Below are positions 49,650-57,569 of a stretch of DNA of 64,000 nt, in pieces; position 1 is the stretch's first letter; each line of letters begins with the position of its first letter. The DNA is from Dielma sp000508965 (GTDB lineage: Bacteria; Bacillota_I; Bacilli_A; Erysipelotrichales; Erysipelotrichaceae). A program made the position numbers and the translations under genes. The stretch spans positions 620,001 to 684,000 of the forward strand of contig BAHV02000010.1 of the NCBI GenBank assembly GCA_000508965.1. Direction: 5' to 3'. Below the pieces are notes generated by a model. That model had not been told where the DNA came from. It ran no database searches and was given only the letters and a program-made list of their open reading frames with translations.

Positions 49650-50230
49650 AAGAAATATTAATTGCCACAAGCAATCTGCATAAGGTTGAGGAATTTAAGA
49701 AAATGTTAGAACCGTTAGGTTATACGATCAAAAGCTGTCTGGATCTTGATGAACCGATAGAAATCGATGAAACCGGAACAACTTTTGAAGAAAATTCTTT
49801 AATAAAGGCACGGACGCTTCATGAGATGTTTCATACCGCGGTTATGGCTGATGATTCCGGATTAGCGGTTGATGCGATGGATGGGGCACCCGGTGTATAC
49901 AGCGCGCGTTTCATGGGACATGATACGAGCTATACAGTAAAAAACAATGCGATCATTGAAGCGGTAAAAGGAAAGCCGCGCGGGGCACAGTTTGTCTGCG
50001 CGATTGCTTATGTCGAAGAAGATGGCACAGAGCATGTGTTTAAAGGCGAAGTCTTGGGTGAAATCGCGGAAACAATTATCGGTGAGCATGGTTTTGGCTA
50101 TGATCCGATTTTCTATTATCCGCCTTACGGCACAACCTTGGCAAATGTGAGCGATGAAATGAAAAATGCAGTATCACACCGCGGCCGCGCATTGAAACAA
50201 TGTGTGGAATATCTTGAAGGAGGCAGATAA
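49646..50230 (+). CDS. rdgB: XTP/dITP diphosphatase (RdgB/HAM1)
   Basis: A 194-residue HAM1-family pyrophosphatase: ILIATSNLHKVEEFKKML, ETGTTFEENSLIKA, MADDSGLAVDAMDGAPGVYSARFMG, HGFGYDPIFYYPPYG and SHRGRALKQ, all family signatures. It hydrolyses deaminated purine triphosphates and so keeps them out of DNA and RNA. Overlaps the radical SAM gene by ATGA, and its end holds the ribosome-binding site AAGGAGG of trmL. Confidence 0.96.
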   Translation: MKEILIATSNLHKVEEFKKMLEPLGYTIKSCLDLDEPIEIDETGTTFEENSLIKARTLHEMFHTAVMADDSGLAVDAMDGAPGVYSARFMGHDTSYTVKNNAIIEAVKGKPRGAQFVCAIAYVEEDGTEHVFKGEVLGEIAETIIGEHGFGYDPIFYYPPYGTTLANVSDEMKNAVSHRGRALKQCVEYLEGGR

Positions 50231-50231
50231 A

Positions 50232-50741
50232 ATGATTCATGTTGTCTTATATGAGCCGGAAATTCCTCAGAATACCGGTAATATGATGCGTACATGCATG
50301 GCAGCCGGCTGTAAGCTGCATCTGATTGAACCCCTAGGCTTTTCACTTGATGAACAGCATCTGCGCCGTGCCGGCATGGATTACATCAGCGAATTAGATT
50401 ATGAAATTCATCAGTCATGGAATGATTTTGTCAGTAAAAATCCCGCTGAGCATTATTATTATCTGACCCGCTATGGAAAGAAGGCCCCATCGCAGTTTGA
50501 CTTTACCGAATGCAAGGGTGATCTGTATTTTATCTTAGGGAAGGAAAGCACCGGTATTCCTAAATCCATTTTAAGCAAGGATCTGGATCATTGCATGCGT
50601 TTGCCGATGAAGGCCAGCGCCCGTTCGCTGAATCTGTCCAACTGCGCGGCAATCATCGTTTATGAAGCACTTCGCCAGCTTGATTATCCAGGTCTGAGCC
50701 GGGTTGAAGCAATTAAAGGTGAAGATTGGATCTATGAATAG
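50232..50741 (+). CDS. trmL: tRNA (cytidine/uridine-34)-2'-O-methyltransferase TrmL
   Basis: A 169-residue SPOUT methyltransferase: MIHVVLYEPEIPQNTGNMMRTCMAAGCKLHLIEPLGF, DLYFILGKESTGIPKSILSK and the trefoil-knot MRLPMKASARSLNLSNCAAIIVYEALRQ. TrmL methylates the wobble ribose in leucine tRNAs. The start follows AAGGAGG; the frame to 50202 lies inside rdgB. It overlaps the next membrane protein gene by 8 bp. Confidence 0.94.
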   Translation: MIHVVLYEPEIPQNTGNMMRTCMAAGCKLHLIEPLGFSLDEQHLRRAGMDYISELDYEIHQSWNDFVSKNPAEHYYYLTRYGKKAPSQFDFTECKGDLYFILGKESTGIPKSILSKDLDHCMRLPMKASARSLNLSNCAAIIVYEALRQLDYPGLSRVEAIKGEDWIYE

Positions 50742-51327
50742 GATCGATACCTTATTAAATACCCGTGCAAAACGCAGCTGTCTGTTTTCACTTATACTTT
50801 ATGGCCTTTTATGTTTTATTACAGCGCTGCATCTTTATTTAGGAATGGTGGTCATTAAAGCGGCAACTTATGAACAGATCGTATCGTTATTGAATATGAA
50901 AATCGTTCAGCTGGCTTTTTTGGGACGAATGGTGCTTAATTTTATCTCAACAACATCAATTTCACTTTTACCGATGCTGTCAACCTTTTTCCGTTCATTA
51001 TATTTATATGAAATTTTATTCTTTTTATTTTCGATGATTGTTATTTTCAGTCATGCCAAAACGCGGCTTGAAAAGAGTCTGAAAAAGATGACTTGTCTGA
51101 ATTTGTGTGTCTTTTTGCTGATTTGTGTGCTGTTTGCAATCACAGCGATGATGGCGATGAAGTCCGGCTCTTTATTTTCAGGCTTCTCATTGATTCACTT
51201 ATTTGGCTATGTATTAATTGCTGCCAATGGTCTCTTATTGATTCTGAATGGCTTTGCGTTTTGTCAGATTCTGCTGATTGATTATCCTCAGGCGATGGCT
51301 TATGATGTCATCGAGGAAATCCAGTGA
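50734..51327 (+). CDS. hypothetical membrane protein
   Basis: A 197-residue protein with four strongly hydrophobic segments (about residues 20-45, 75-110, 125-148 and 155-185). It has no recognisable family motif. Start chosen at ATG 50734, overlapping trmL by 8 bp; AAAGGTG lies 12 nt before it. It is followed by a GTGA overlap with the GH3 gene. Translational coupling on both sides argues that it is expressed with the glycosidase and may be an accessory to it. Confidence 0.75.
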   Translation: MNRIDTLLNTRAKRSCLFSLILYGLLCFITALHLYLGMVVIKAATYEQIVSLLNMKIVQLAFLGRMVLNFISTTSISLLPMLSTFFRSLYLYEILFFLFSMIVIFSHAKTRLEKSLKKMTCLNLCVFLLICVLFAITAMMAMKSGSLFSGFSLIHLFGYVLIAANGLLLILNGFAFCQILLIDYPQAMAYDVIEEIQ

Positions 51328-52514
51328 ATACCTTAAAACGGGCGGCTTTCGGCTTGTTTTGTCTGCTTCTTTTAGTTGGCAGCATCGTGCTTGCGGTATG
51401 GATCGTACGTCCGCAGTGGCTGCAGCTAAAGCCGGATGAAAAGGTTGAAGCGGATCATGAACCGGAACCTGAACCAATAAAGCCGGCTGAACCTAGTGAA
51501 CCGGTGATTGTGAAAACCCGTGCTGAGGAACTGCTTTCAGAAATGAGCCTGGAAGAAAAAATCGGACAGATCTTTTTTATCCGCTGTCCGCTTGATGAAG
51601 AGCTTGAAACCGTAATGGAATTGCAGCCGGGCGGTGTGATTTTGTTTGGCAGAGACTTGGATGGCAAAACCAGTCAGGAAGTGATTGATAAGAATATGCT
51701 GCTGCAGTCTATGAGTAAGCTTCCCTTACTGATCGGTGTTGATGAGGAGGGCGGTATTGTTAATCGTGTATCCTGGAATCCGGCCTTAGTACCGACCCCT
51801 TTTCCAAGCCCGCAGGCATTATATAATGAAGGCGGTCTGGCGGAGGTCAGTCAAGATGCCAAAACCAAGAGCAGCTATCTGCTGGCGCTTGGCATCAATG
51901 TAAATCTGGCACCGGTAGCCGATGTGACTGATAATCCTGAGGACTATATGTATCCGCGAACGGTTGGCTTAGACAGTGAGGGGACAGCTGCTTATGTGGC
52001 GGCGGTTGTTGATGCGATGAATGAGATGCAAATCGGTTCCTGTCTGAAACATTTTCCCGGTTACGGCAATAATATTGATACCCATGAAGATATTGCCGTA
52101 GATGAACGGGCACAGGAAGTTTTTTATAATCAGGATTTTATCCCCTTTAAAGCCGGTATTGAACATCAGGTGCCGGCCATCTTAGTCGCGCATAACATTG
52201 TTACCTGTTTTGATGATGTGCCGGCTTCTTTATCGCTGACGATCCATAACTTATTGCGCAATGAACTCCATTTTCAAGGCGTTATCATGAGTGATGACTT
52301 ATCGATGCAGGCTATCCGTAAGTTTACGGACGGTCAGGAACCAAGTGTTGAGGCATTTCTGGCGGGCAATGATTTATTAATCATTACCGATTTCAAAGCG
52401 GGAGCAGCGGCAATGAAGCAGGCAGTTGATGAGGGCAAGGTCAGTGAGGAGCGCTTAAATGAATCAGTGCTGCGAATTTTAAACTGGAAGCTAGCATTAA
52501 ATTTAATCTATTAA
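51324..52514 (+). CDS. glycoside hydrolase family 3 (NagZ-like), membrane-anchored
   Basis: A 396-residue protein with an N-terminal signal anchor (about 5-30), a Glu/Pro-rich linker (about 38-60) and a GH3 barrel. Motifs: MSLEEKIGQIFFIRC, PGGVILFGRDL, IGVDEEGGIVNRV, SCLKHFPGYGNNIDTHEDIA (the NagZ loop, with Thr and Tyr variants) and the nucleophile Asp in VIMSDDLSMQAI. It would release N-acetylglucosamine from peptidoglycan fragments outside the cell. It starts with GTG, overlapping the upstream stop codon. A terminator follows at once. Confidence 0.92.
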   Translation: MNTLKRAAFGLFCLLLLVGSIVLAVWIVRPQWLQLKPDEKVEADHEPEPEPIKPAEPSEPVIVKTRAEELLSEMSLEEKIGQIFFIRCPLDEELETVMELQPGGVILFGRDLDGKTSQEVIDKNMLLQSMSKLPLLIGVDEEGGIVNRVSWNPALVPTPFPSPQALYNEGGLAEVSQDAKTKSSYLLALGINVNLAPVADVTDNPEDYMYPRTVGLDSEGTAAYVAAVVDAMNEMQIGSCLKHFPGYGNNIDTHEDIAVDERAQEVFYNQDFIPFKAGIEHQVPAILVAHNIVTCFDDVPASLSLTIHNLLRNELHFQGVIMSDDLSMQAIRKFTDGQEPSVEAFLAGNDLLIITDFKAGAAAMKQAVDEGKVSEERLNESVLRILNWKLALNLIY

Positions 52515-52550
52515 AAAAAGTCACAGTGAATATTCACCATGACTTTTTTT
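52513..52550. terminator. bidirectional intrinsic terminator
   Basis: AAAAAAAGTCA and TGACTTTTTTT flank an inner TGAATATTCA helix (52513-52550). It ends the GH3 operon and the convergent DUF3892 gene. Confidence 0.88.
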
Positions 52551-52570
52551 CAATGTCTGAACTCTATTAA

Positions 52571-52822
52571 TTAGAATTCTTTTAAGTTAGATAAGTTAGT
52601 TGACTCATCGCCATCGTTGATACCACGGATATGACGAGCGCCATCACGGCCAGTAAATGGCAGAGCGTTTTCAATCATTCCGTTTTCAACAGCTTCCAGT
52701 GCTTGTTCGTAATCGTATACTTTTCCAGTATTTGATTTAAATTCCTTTAAAGTACCATCAGGGTTACGACGTGCAGCTACAAACTTTTCTTGCTTAGAGC
52801 TTTCTTTAGAAGATTTTTTCAT
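52571..52822 (-). CDS. DUF3892 domain protein
   Basis: An 83-residue protein with a Lys/Ser-rich start and the DUF3892 core: KFVAARRNPDGTLKEFKSNTGKVYDYEQALEAVENGMIENA, then GARHIRGINDGDESTNLSNLKEF. The family is common in Firmicutes and of unknown function. GGAGG lies before the ATG, and it has its own promoter at 52843-52872. Single gene. Confidence 0.88.
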   Translation of the reverse strand: MKKSSKESSKQEKFVAARRNPDGTLKEFKSNTGKVYDYEQALEAVENGMIENALPFTGRDGARHIRGINDGDESTNLSNLKEF

Positions 52823-52842
52823 TTTTTTTACCTCCTGATGTT

Positions 52843-52872
52843 ATTGTAGACAAAGCTAAAATCATTATCCAA
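52843..52872 (-). promoter_or_regulatory. predicted promoter of the DUF3892 gene
   Basis: On the minus strand TTGGAT (52872-52867) and TACAAT (52848-52843) with an 18-bp spacer. Confidence 0.55.
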
Positions 52873-52959
52873 AATTGATGTTGAGAAATTTTGGAAATTT
52901 ATTAATGTATAGAATCAGTGAATTGCTGCATTATTTAGAATAGCCATTGTGTACTTCGT

Positions 52960-52988
52960 TTGAAATTTCACTGCTTTTATCGTATAAT
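52960..52988 (+). promoter_or_regulatory. promoter of the small-protein/ridA operon
   Basis: TTGAAA (52960-52965) and TATAAT (52983-52988) with a 17-bp spacer, 18 bp before the ATG at 53007. Confidence 0.8.
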
Positions 52989-53006
52989 ATCAAAAGAGGT
53001 GATTTG

Positions 53007-53153
53007 ATGATTGAAAATATTAATGACTTATTGTCGATCTTATGTCTGCTTGGACTGATCGGCGGCATTGTTTTTACATCTATCAATCATCTGCTTCAGA
53101 AAAGGCTTAAAAAGAAAAGAACACTGGCAGGTAAGTTTTACCGCGAATGGTAG
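53007..53153 (+). CDS. small membrane protein
   Basis: A 48-residue protein with one transmembrane helix (about residues 8-27) followed by a strongly basic tail (HLLQKRLKKKRTLAGKFYREW). AGAGGTGA precedes the ATG, and a good promoter lies just upstream; the longer frame from 52947 would start before the promoter. It is followed after 11 bp by ridA. No homologue known to me; the well-formed signals make it a probable real gene. Confidence 0.7.
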   Translation: MIENINDLLSILCLLGLIGGIVFTSINHLLQKRLKKKRTLAGKFYREW

Positions 53154-53164
53154 AGGAGGATTTC

Positions 53165-53647
53165 ATGTTTTTACAAGCGATTAAACCAGCTAATGGACCG
53201 GAAGCAATCGGACCCTATTCACCGGCTGTAAAATTAGGTGATTTCGTATATGTATCCGGACAGCTTCCGGCTGATCCAAAAAGCGGCGATATCGTTGGGA
53301 CAACCATTAAGGAACAGACTCAACAGGCTATCGCTAATCTTGAAAATGTATTAGCTGAAATGAATTTGGAATTGCGTCATGTTGTTAAGACAACCGTATT
53401 TATGACAGATTTGAATGAATTTAATGAATTCAATGAGGCTTATGCTGAGGCATTTACCGCTCCATATCCAGCCCGCAGCTGTGTGCAGGTAGCCGCATTG
53501 CCCAAGGGTGCTAAGGTGGAAATTGAATGTTTGGTTATCGATACGCTGATTTATGAGCAGCAGATGGCAGCTTCAAGCTGTGGCGGCGGCTGTGGCGGCT
53601 GTGGCTCCGAAGGCGGCTGCGGTTCTGATTGCGAAGGTTGTCAATAA
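53165..53647 (+). CDS. ridA: RidA family protein with C-terminal Cys/Gly-rich tail
   Basis: A 160-residue protein. Residues 1-128 are a normal RidA (enamine/imine deaminase): FLQAIKPANGPEAIGPYSPAVKLGDFVYVSGQLPADP, VVKTTVFMTDLNEFNEFNEAYAEAF and PYPARSCVQVAALPKGAKVEIECLVID, with the substrate-binding Arg and the late Glu. It would protect PLP enzymes from 2-aminoacrylate. About 24 extra residues follow (137-160), almost only Cys, Gly, Ser and acidic residues, with six Cys in CGGGCGGC, GGCGSDC and EGC patterns. Most RidA proteins end near residue 125. AGAGGAGG before ATG. Confidence 0.93.
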   Translation: MFLQAIKPANGPEAIGPYSPAVKLGDFVYVSGQLPADPKSGDIVGTTIKEQTQQAIANLENVLAEMNLELRHVVKTTVFMTDLNEFNEFNEAYAEAFTAPYPARSCVQVAALPKGAKVEIECLVIDTLIYEQQMAASSCGGGCGGCGSEGGCGSDCEGCQ

Positions 53648-53668
53648 AGTGCAGAAATGCACTTTTTT
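53647..53668 (+). terminator. intrinsic terminator with GAAA loop
   Basis: AAGTGCA (53647-53653), loop GAAA, TGCACTT (53658-53664), then six T. Overlaps the ridA stop codon by one base. Confidence 0.88.
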
Positions 53669-53757
53669 CTTATGACAATCAATTTCTGCGGCTTTTGAAT
53701 CATAATCTTACAGTTAATTGTAAAATTAAAGTCCTCGCTGTGCAGTTCCATGGTACA

Positions 53758-54297
53758 ATGGTATTGTGCGAGAAGAAAGGGGAATGTAAGATTATTTACT
53801 TTATTCAAGGTAACGATGAAGAGTGTACCATTATTTATGAAGACGTAAAATGGGGGAGGGTTGAAACAGAGCGTGCAGACTGTTCGGCATTGAAGCTGAT
53901 CAAGGAATTATGCGCTCATCATGAGCTTGATTTTGATGGCTGCCGCAAAGCGGTGTCTATGAATCATGGCTTTAAACAGAAAATACCGGTATTAATTAAA
54001 GAGAACTGGCTGCTTCTTTATCCCTTAAAATCTTTAAGGGATAAAGACTGTATCTGGATCAATTATTATGCAGTAAGGCGAATCAGCGGCAATGCTGAAC
54101 AATCAACGCTTGAGTTTGGCCGCCGTGCTTCTTTTTCAGAAAGAATGATTCAGCGTGCATTAGCCAGACCTGATCAGTCAAAGTCAAAGGCGAGTTATAG
54201 CATTGCGTTTGATGTGCGGATGATCCGCCAACAGACTGATCGATGCCGCCGAGTGGATGATTTTGTCAAACAGCGCCGTTATAAAATCCTAGATTAG
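53758..54297 (+). CDS. ComK-like protein
   Basis: About 167-179 residues. The stretch GCRKAVSMNHGFKQKIPVLIKENWLLLYPLKSLRDKDCIWINYYAVRRI matches the ComK core of B. subtilis (GRKAGTYEV...HKPPIMVDP...FLFPTLSS...CGWISHVHV). ComK drives competence genes; here the role is inferred, and regulators of this kind may control other late functions. The start is uncertain. ATG 53758 has no ribosome-binding site, and a TGGTACAAT extended -10 overlaps it. An AAAGGGGA (53776-53783) stands 7 nt before an in-frame ATT at 53791, which may be the true start. No other competence gene lies in the window. Confidence 0.78.
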   Translation: MVLCEKKGECKIIYFIQGNDEECTIIYEDVKWGRVETERADCSALKLIKELCAHHELDFDGCRKAVSMNHGFKQKIPVLIKENWLLLYPLKSLRDKDCIWINYYAVRRISGNAEQSTLEFGRRASFSERMIQRALARPDQSKSKASYSIAFDVRMIRQQTDRCRRVDDFVKQRRYKILD

Positions 54298-54368
54298 CCT
54301 AATCAGCAGGCGCACTGCCGATTATTTGCCAAGGCTCGCACAATGATGGGGAAATTTTTTAGAAATGG

Positions 54369-54396
54369 TTGTAAATAAAGGCAGAACGTGTATAAT
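54369..54396 (+). promoter_or_regulatory. promoter of the yitT-like gene
   Basis: TTGTAA (54369-54374) and TATAAT (54391-54396) with a 16-bp spacer, 34 bp before the ATG at 54431. Confidence 0.65.
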
Positions 54397-54430
54397 AAGT
54401 TTGCTGATTAAAGGAAATTAGAGGTTTATC

Positions 54431-55294
54431 ATGATAAATAAGAAAACAAAGAAGGATCTGTTTACACTGATCTGTGTTATTATCGGTGCGCTTATCATGG
54501 CTGTTAATATTAAAACCTTTGTAAGAGCGGGGAATTTATTTCCGGGCGGCTTTACAGGTCTGACAGTAATGATTCAGCGTATTGCTGATGAGTATTTTAA
54601 TGTGAGTGTGTCTTATTCATTCATCAACATCACGTTAAATGCCGTACCTGCGATTATCGGATATAAAACGATCGGCAAACGTTTTACGATTTATTCATGT
54701 CTGATGATTTTGCTGACCGGTATTTTTGTCGATTTTCTGCCTTCTACACCGCTGACGTATGATCCATTGCTGATTGCCGTTTTCGGCGGTATTTTCAATG
54801 GCGTCGGCATCGCATTTGCGTTAAGAGGCAAAGCCAGCAGCGGCGGTACTGATTTTATCGCGGTCTACTTATCCGATAAGCTGCATGCACCGGCATGGAA
54901 TTATGTGCTTGGATTAAATGCAGTCATGCTGGTTGTAGCCGGTTTATTGTTCGACTGGAATCAAGCTTTATATTCGATTATCTTCCAGTTTGTATCGACG
55001 CAGGTGGTCGGCGCTTTGCATGTGCGTTATAAAAAGGTTACGGTGCATATTATCACCAGTAAGCCCGATGATCTCTCTGAGAAGCTGATGATTTATACGC
55101 ATCATGGCATTACGCGATTTGAGGGTCACGGCTGTTATTCAAATCAGCCGAGAACTTTACTTTATACGGTAATTTCGACTGAGGAGTTGAAAGAGGTTAT
55201 CCGTTTTGTTCATCTTGTTGATGATAAGGCATTTATAAATGTAATGAAAACCAACAGTCTGGAAGGACGTTTTTATCAGGAACCGATTAATTAA
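54431..55294 (+). CDS. YitT family membrane protein
   Basis: A 287-residue protein with five or six N-terminal helices (MAVNIKTFVRAGNLFPGGFTGLTVMIQRI is the family's first signature, then RGKASSGGTDFIAVYLS). It has a C-terminal soluble DUF2179 domain (about 205-287: VTVHIITSKPDDLSEKLMIYTHHGITRFEGHGCYSNQPRTLLYTVIST...). Many Firmicutes carry several YitT paralogues; no substrate is known. It has its own promoter. A hairpin terminator 36 bp past its stop overlaps the ftsW ribosome-binding site. Confidence 0.9.
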   Translation: MINKKTKKDLFTLICVIIGALIMAVNIKTFVRAGNLFPGGFTGLTVMIQRIADEYFNVSVSYSFINITLNAVPAIIGYKTIGKRFTIYSCLMILLTGIFVDFLPSTPLTYDPLLIAVFGGIFNGVGIAFALRGKASSGGTDFIAVYLSDKLHAPAWNYVLGLNAVMLVVAGLLFDWNQALYSIIFQFVSTQVVGALHVRYKKVTVHIITSKPDDLSEKLMIYTHHGITRFEGHGCYSNQPRTLLYTVISTEELKEVIRFVHLVDDKAFINVMKTNSLEGRFYQEPIN

Positions 55295-55330
55295 TGAAGA
55301 ATAATCTGACTTTTAGTTTTTATTCTTCTT

Positions 55331-55364
55331 ACCACTTCATAAACTTCAATGAGGTGGTTTTTTT
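55331..55364 (+). terminator. terminator hairpin carrying the ftsW ribosome-binding site
   Basis: ACCACTTCAT (55331-55340) pairs with ATGAGGTGGT (55349-55358), one G-U wobble in ten pairs, 8-nt loop, then seven T (55358-55364). The 3' arm holds GAGGTGG, the Shine-Dalgarno of the TTG start at 55363. Confidence 0.85.
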
Positions 55365-56454
55365 GTTTACTAAGAAATGCCGTAAAATGACAGTTTATAT
55401 TTTGTTATGTACATTATTAGGGATTCTGACAATCGGCAGTTCAAGCCGAGTTTGGGCTTTATACAAGTTTAATGATGCCGCATATTTTATTAAACGGCAG
55501 GCAGTTTTTGCTTTTATCGGTGTTTTTGTGATGATGATGGCATCAAAAGTCGATTTAATGAAGCTAAAGGCACATAATAAAGGTATCTATCTGGCTTGTA
55601 TGGCATCACTGGTCCTGGTTTTAATACCGGGGTTAGGGGTACAGCGCAATGGCAGCCGCAGCTGGTTTGGCGTTGGTTCATTGCTTGTGCAGCCTTCAGA
55701 ATTTTTTAAGATAGCGATTATTTTGATGTGTGCTCAATGGCTGGCGTCCCGCAGCCGGATTAGAAGCTTTATGAAGGATCTATTAATGGTTGCTGCAATG
55801 ACGCTGGGAGGTTTTTTATTGATCCTGCTGCAGCCGGATTTTGGCAGCGGCATCGTTATGGTTTGTTCGATCGTGGTGATGGTCTTGGCCGCCGACAGCC
55901 CGCTCAGCTATTTTGTACGGGTCGGCTTTTTAGGGATTCTCGGTTTTGGCGCTTTGATTTTATCGGCGCCTTATCGTTTGGCCAGAATTACATCTTTTAT
56001 TGATCCATGGCAAGATCCTTTAGGAAGCGGCTTTCAGATCATTCAGTCACTGTTTGCCATCGCGCCGGGTGGTTTATTGGGGAAGGGTTTTGATGCCTCG
56101 GTGCAAAAGCATTTCTATTTGCCGGAACCGCAGACCGATTTTATCTTCGCTATATTTGCGGAGGAATGGGGATTCATCGGCTGTGCGCTGCTGATCCTGC
56201 TCTATATATTGATTATCTATGAGGGTGTGAAGATCGCAAAGAATTCAACAAATGCGTATCTGGCTTATGTAGCCATCGGCATTATCTCATTATTTGCTAT
56301 CCAGGTACTGATTAATCTGGGTGTCGTTGTCGGTCTGTTTCCGGTAACTGGCATTACCCTGCCGCTGTTCTCCTATGGCGGCTCGTCACTGGTGGTAATG
56401 ATGGGCTCGTTAGGTCTTTTGATGGGGATTGCAAATCATGATTCGGCAGCATAA
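55363..56454 (+). CDS. ftsW: FtsW/RodA/SpoVE family SEDS glycosyltransferase, probably FtsW
   Basis: A 363-residue protein from TTG 55363 with about ten helices. SEDS signatures are RNGSRSWFGVGSLLVQPSEFFKIAIILMCAQWLA, LLQPDFGSGIVMV, FIDPWQDPLGSGFQIIQSLFAIAPGGLLGKGF, LPEPQTDFIFAIFAEEWGFIG and TGITLPLFSYGGSSLV. It polymerises lipid II at the septum with a class B PBP. The frame opens at ATG 55294, but that start has no ribosome-binding site and would place a terminator hairpin in the coding sequence; GAGGTGG (55351-55357) fits TTG 55363. It precedes murG, murB and divIB, the end of a division and cell-wall cluster. Confidence 0.93.
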   Translation: MFTKKCRKMTVYILLCTLLGILTIGSSSRVWALYKFNDAAYFIKRQAVFAFIGVFVMMMASKVDLMKLKAHNKGIYLACMASLVLVLIPGLGVQRNGSRSWFGVGSLLVQPSEFFKIAIILMCAQWLASRSRIRSFMKDLLMVAAMTLGGFLLILLQPDFGSGIVMVCSIVVMVLAADSPLSYFVRVGFLGILGFGALILSAPYRLARITSFIDPWQDPLGSGFQIIQSLFAIAPGGLLGKGFDASVQKHFYLPEPQTDFIFAIFAEEWGFIGCALLILLYILIIYEGVKIAKNSTNAYLAYVAIGIISLFAIQVLINLGVVVGLFPVTGITLPLFSYGGSSLVVMMGSLGLLMGIANHDSAA

Positions 56455-56468
56455 AATTATGCTATAAT
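56448..56468 (+). promoter_or_regulatory. inverted repeat and extended -10 before murG
   Basis: AGCATAAAATTATGCT (56448-56463) is an inverted repeat with 7-bp arms that runs into TGCTATAAT, an extended -10 at 56460-56468. No clear -35. It could give murG a second promoter. Confidence 0.4.
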
Positions 56469-56490
56469 AAATAAAACGGAGTGTGAGAAA

Positions 56491-57564
56491 ATGAAGATTT
56501 TAATTGCTACCGGCGGAACCGGCGGTCATATATATCCGGCTTTGGCATTGGCTGATGCAGCGTGTAAGCAAGATCCAAAAACAGAAATTCTGTTTATCGG
56601 CAATCATGACCGAATGGAAGCAAAAGAGATTCCCGCTCATGGTTATGCATTTAAGGGACTCAATGCAAGCGGCCTGACCGGCAATGTGTTTAATAAGATA
56701 AAGGCAGTGACATTGATGGGTATTGCTTTTACTAAGGCAAATAAGATCGTGAAAGAATTTAAACCGGATATTGCGGTAGGCTTTGGCGGTTATGTCAGTG
56801 CGCCGGTGATGATGGCGGCTCATCACAATCATGTACCGGTGATGCTTCACGAACAGAATTCAATTGTCGGGGCTGCTAATAAACTGTGCGCCCGTTTTGC
56901 GGATGCAATCGTGCTCTGTTATGAAAAGTGCTTTGATGAGCTGGGCCGGGAAAAGACGCGCTTGCTTGGCAATCCGCGTGCCAGTATCGCCAAGCAGTCA
57001 GTCTTTGATGAAGCGTATTATAAATCGCTGGGCTTAAGCATGGATAAACCATTAGTTTTGATCGTTATGGGTTCGTTGGGATCAACCTCGGTGAATGAGG
57101 CGATGGTTACCGCGTTAAAGGAAATGAAGGCGGATATCCAGATTCTTTATGTCAGCGGCAAACAGAATTATGAGTCAATGAAGAATAAATTCAGTAATAA
57201 AAACATTAAAGTTGTTGATTATGTCAATCAAATTGCTATAATGGAAAAAGTGGATTGCATTATCTGCCGTGCAGGCGCAACAACGGCTGCGGAAATTACG
57301 GCATTCGGCATTCCGGCTATTTTGATTCCATCCCCATATGTAGCGAATAATCATCAGTATTATAACGCAAAGGTACTCGTTGATAAGAAGTGTGCTTATA
57401 TGATTGAGGAAAAGGATCTGAATGGTAAACTATTATTTGAAAAATTGAGCCGGATCATGAATAATTCAAAGCTTCGGGAAGAGATGCATGAAAATATGCT
57501 GAAGAATGGCTTCGTGAACGCAAGTGATGATATTCTGGCCTGGATGAAGGAATTGGTAGGGTGA
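56491..57564 (+). CDS. murG: UDP-GlcNAc:lipid I transferase MurG
   Basis: A 357-residue GT-B enzyme: KILIATGGTGGHIYPALALADA, VGFGGYVSAPVMMAAHHNHVPVMLHEQNSIVGAANKL, MGSLGSTSVNEAM and CIICRAGATTAAEITAFGIPAILIPSPYVANNHQYYNAKVL. These are the acceptor- and donor-binding loops of MurG. It converts lipid I to lipid II on the inner membrane face. GGAGTG before the ATG. Neighbours ftsW and murB place it in the division/cell-wall cluster. Confidence 0.97.
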   Translation: MKILIATGGTGGHIYPALALADAACKQDPKTEILFIGNHDRMEAKEIPAHGYAFKGLNASGLTGNVFNKIKAVTLMGIAFTKANKIVKEFKPDIAVGFGGYVSAPVMMAAHHNHVPVMLHEQNSIVGAANKLCARFADAIVLCYEKCFDELGREKTRLLGNPRASIAKQSVFDEAYYKSLGLSMDKPLVLIVMGSLGSTSVNEAMVTALKEMKADIQILYVSGKQNYESMKNKFSNKNIKVVDYVNQIAIMEKVDCIICRAGATTAAEITAFGIPAILIPSPYVANNHQYYNAKVLVDKKCAYMIEEKDLNGKLLFEKLSRIMNNSKLREEMHENMLKNGFVNASDDILAWMKELVG

Positions 57565-57569
57565 ACTGA

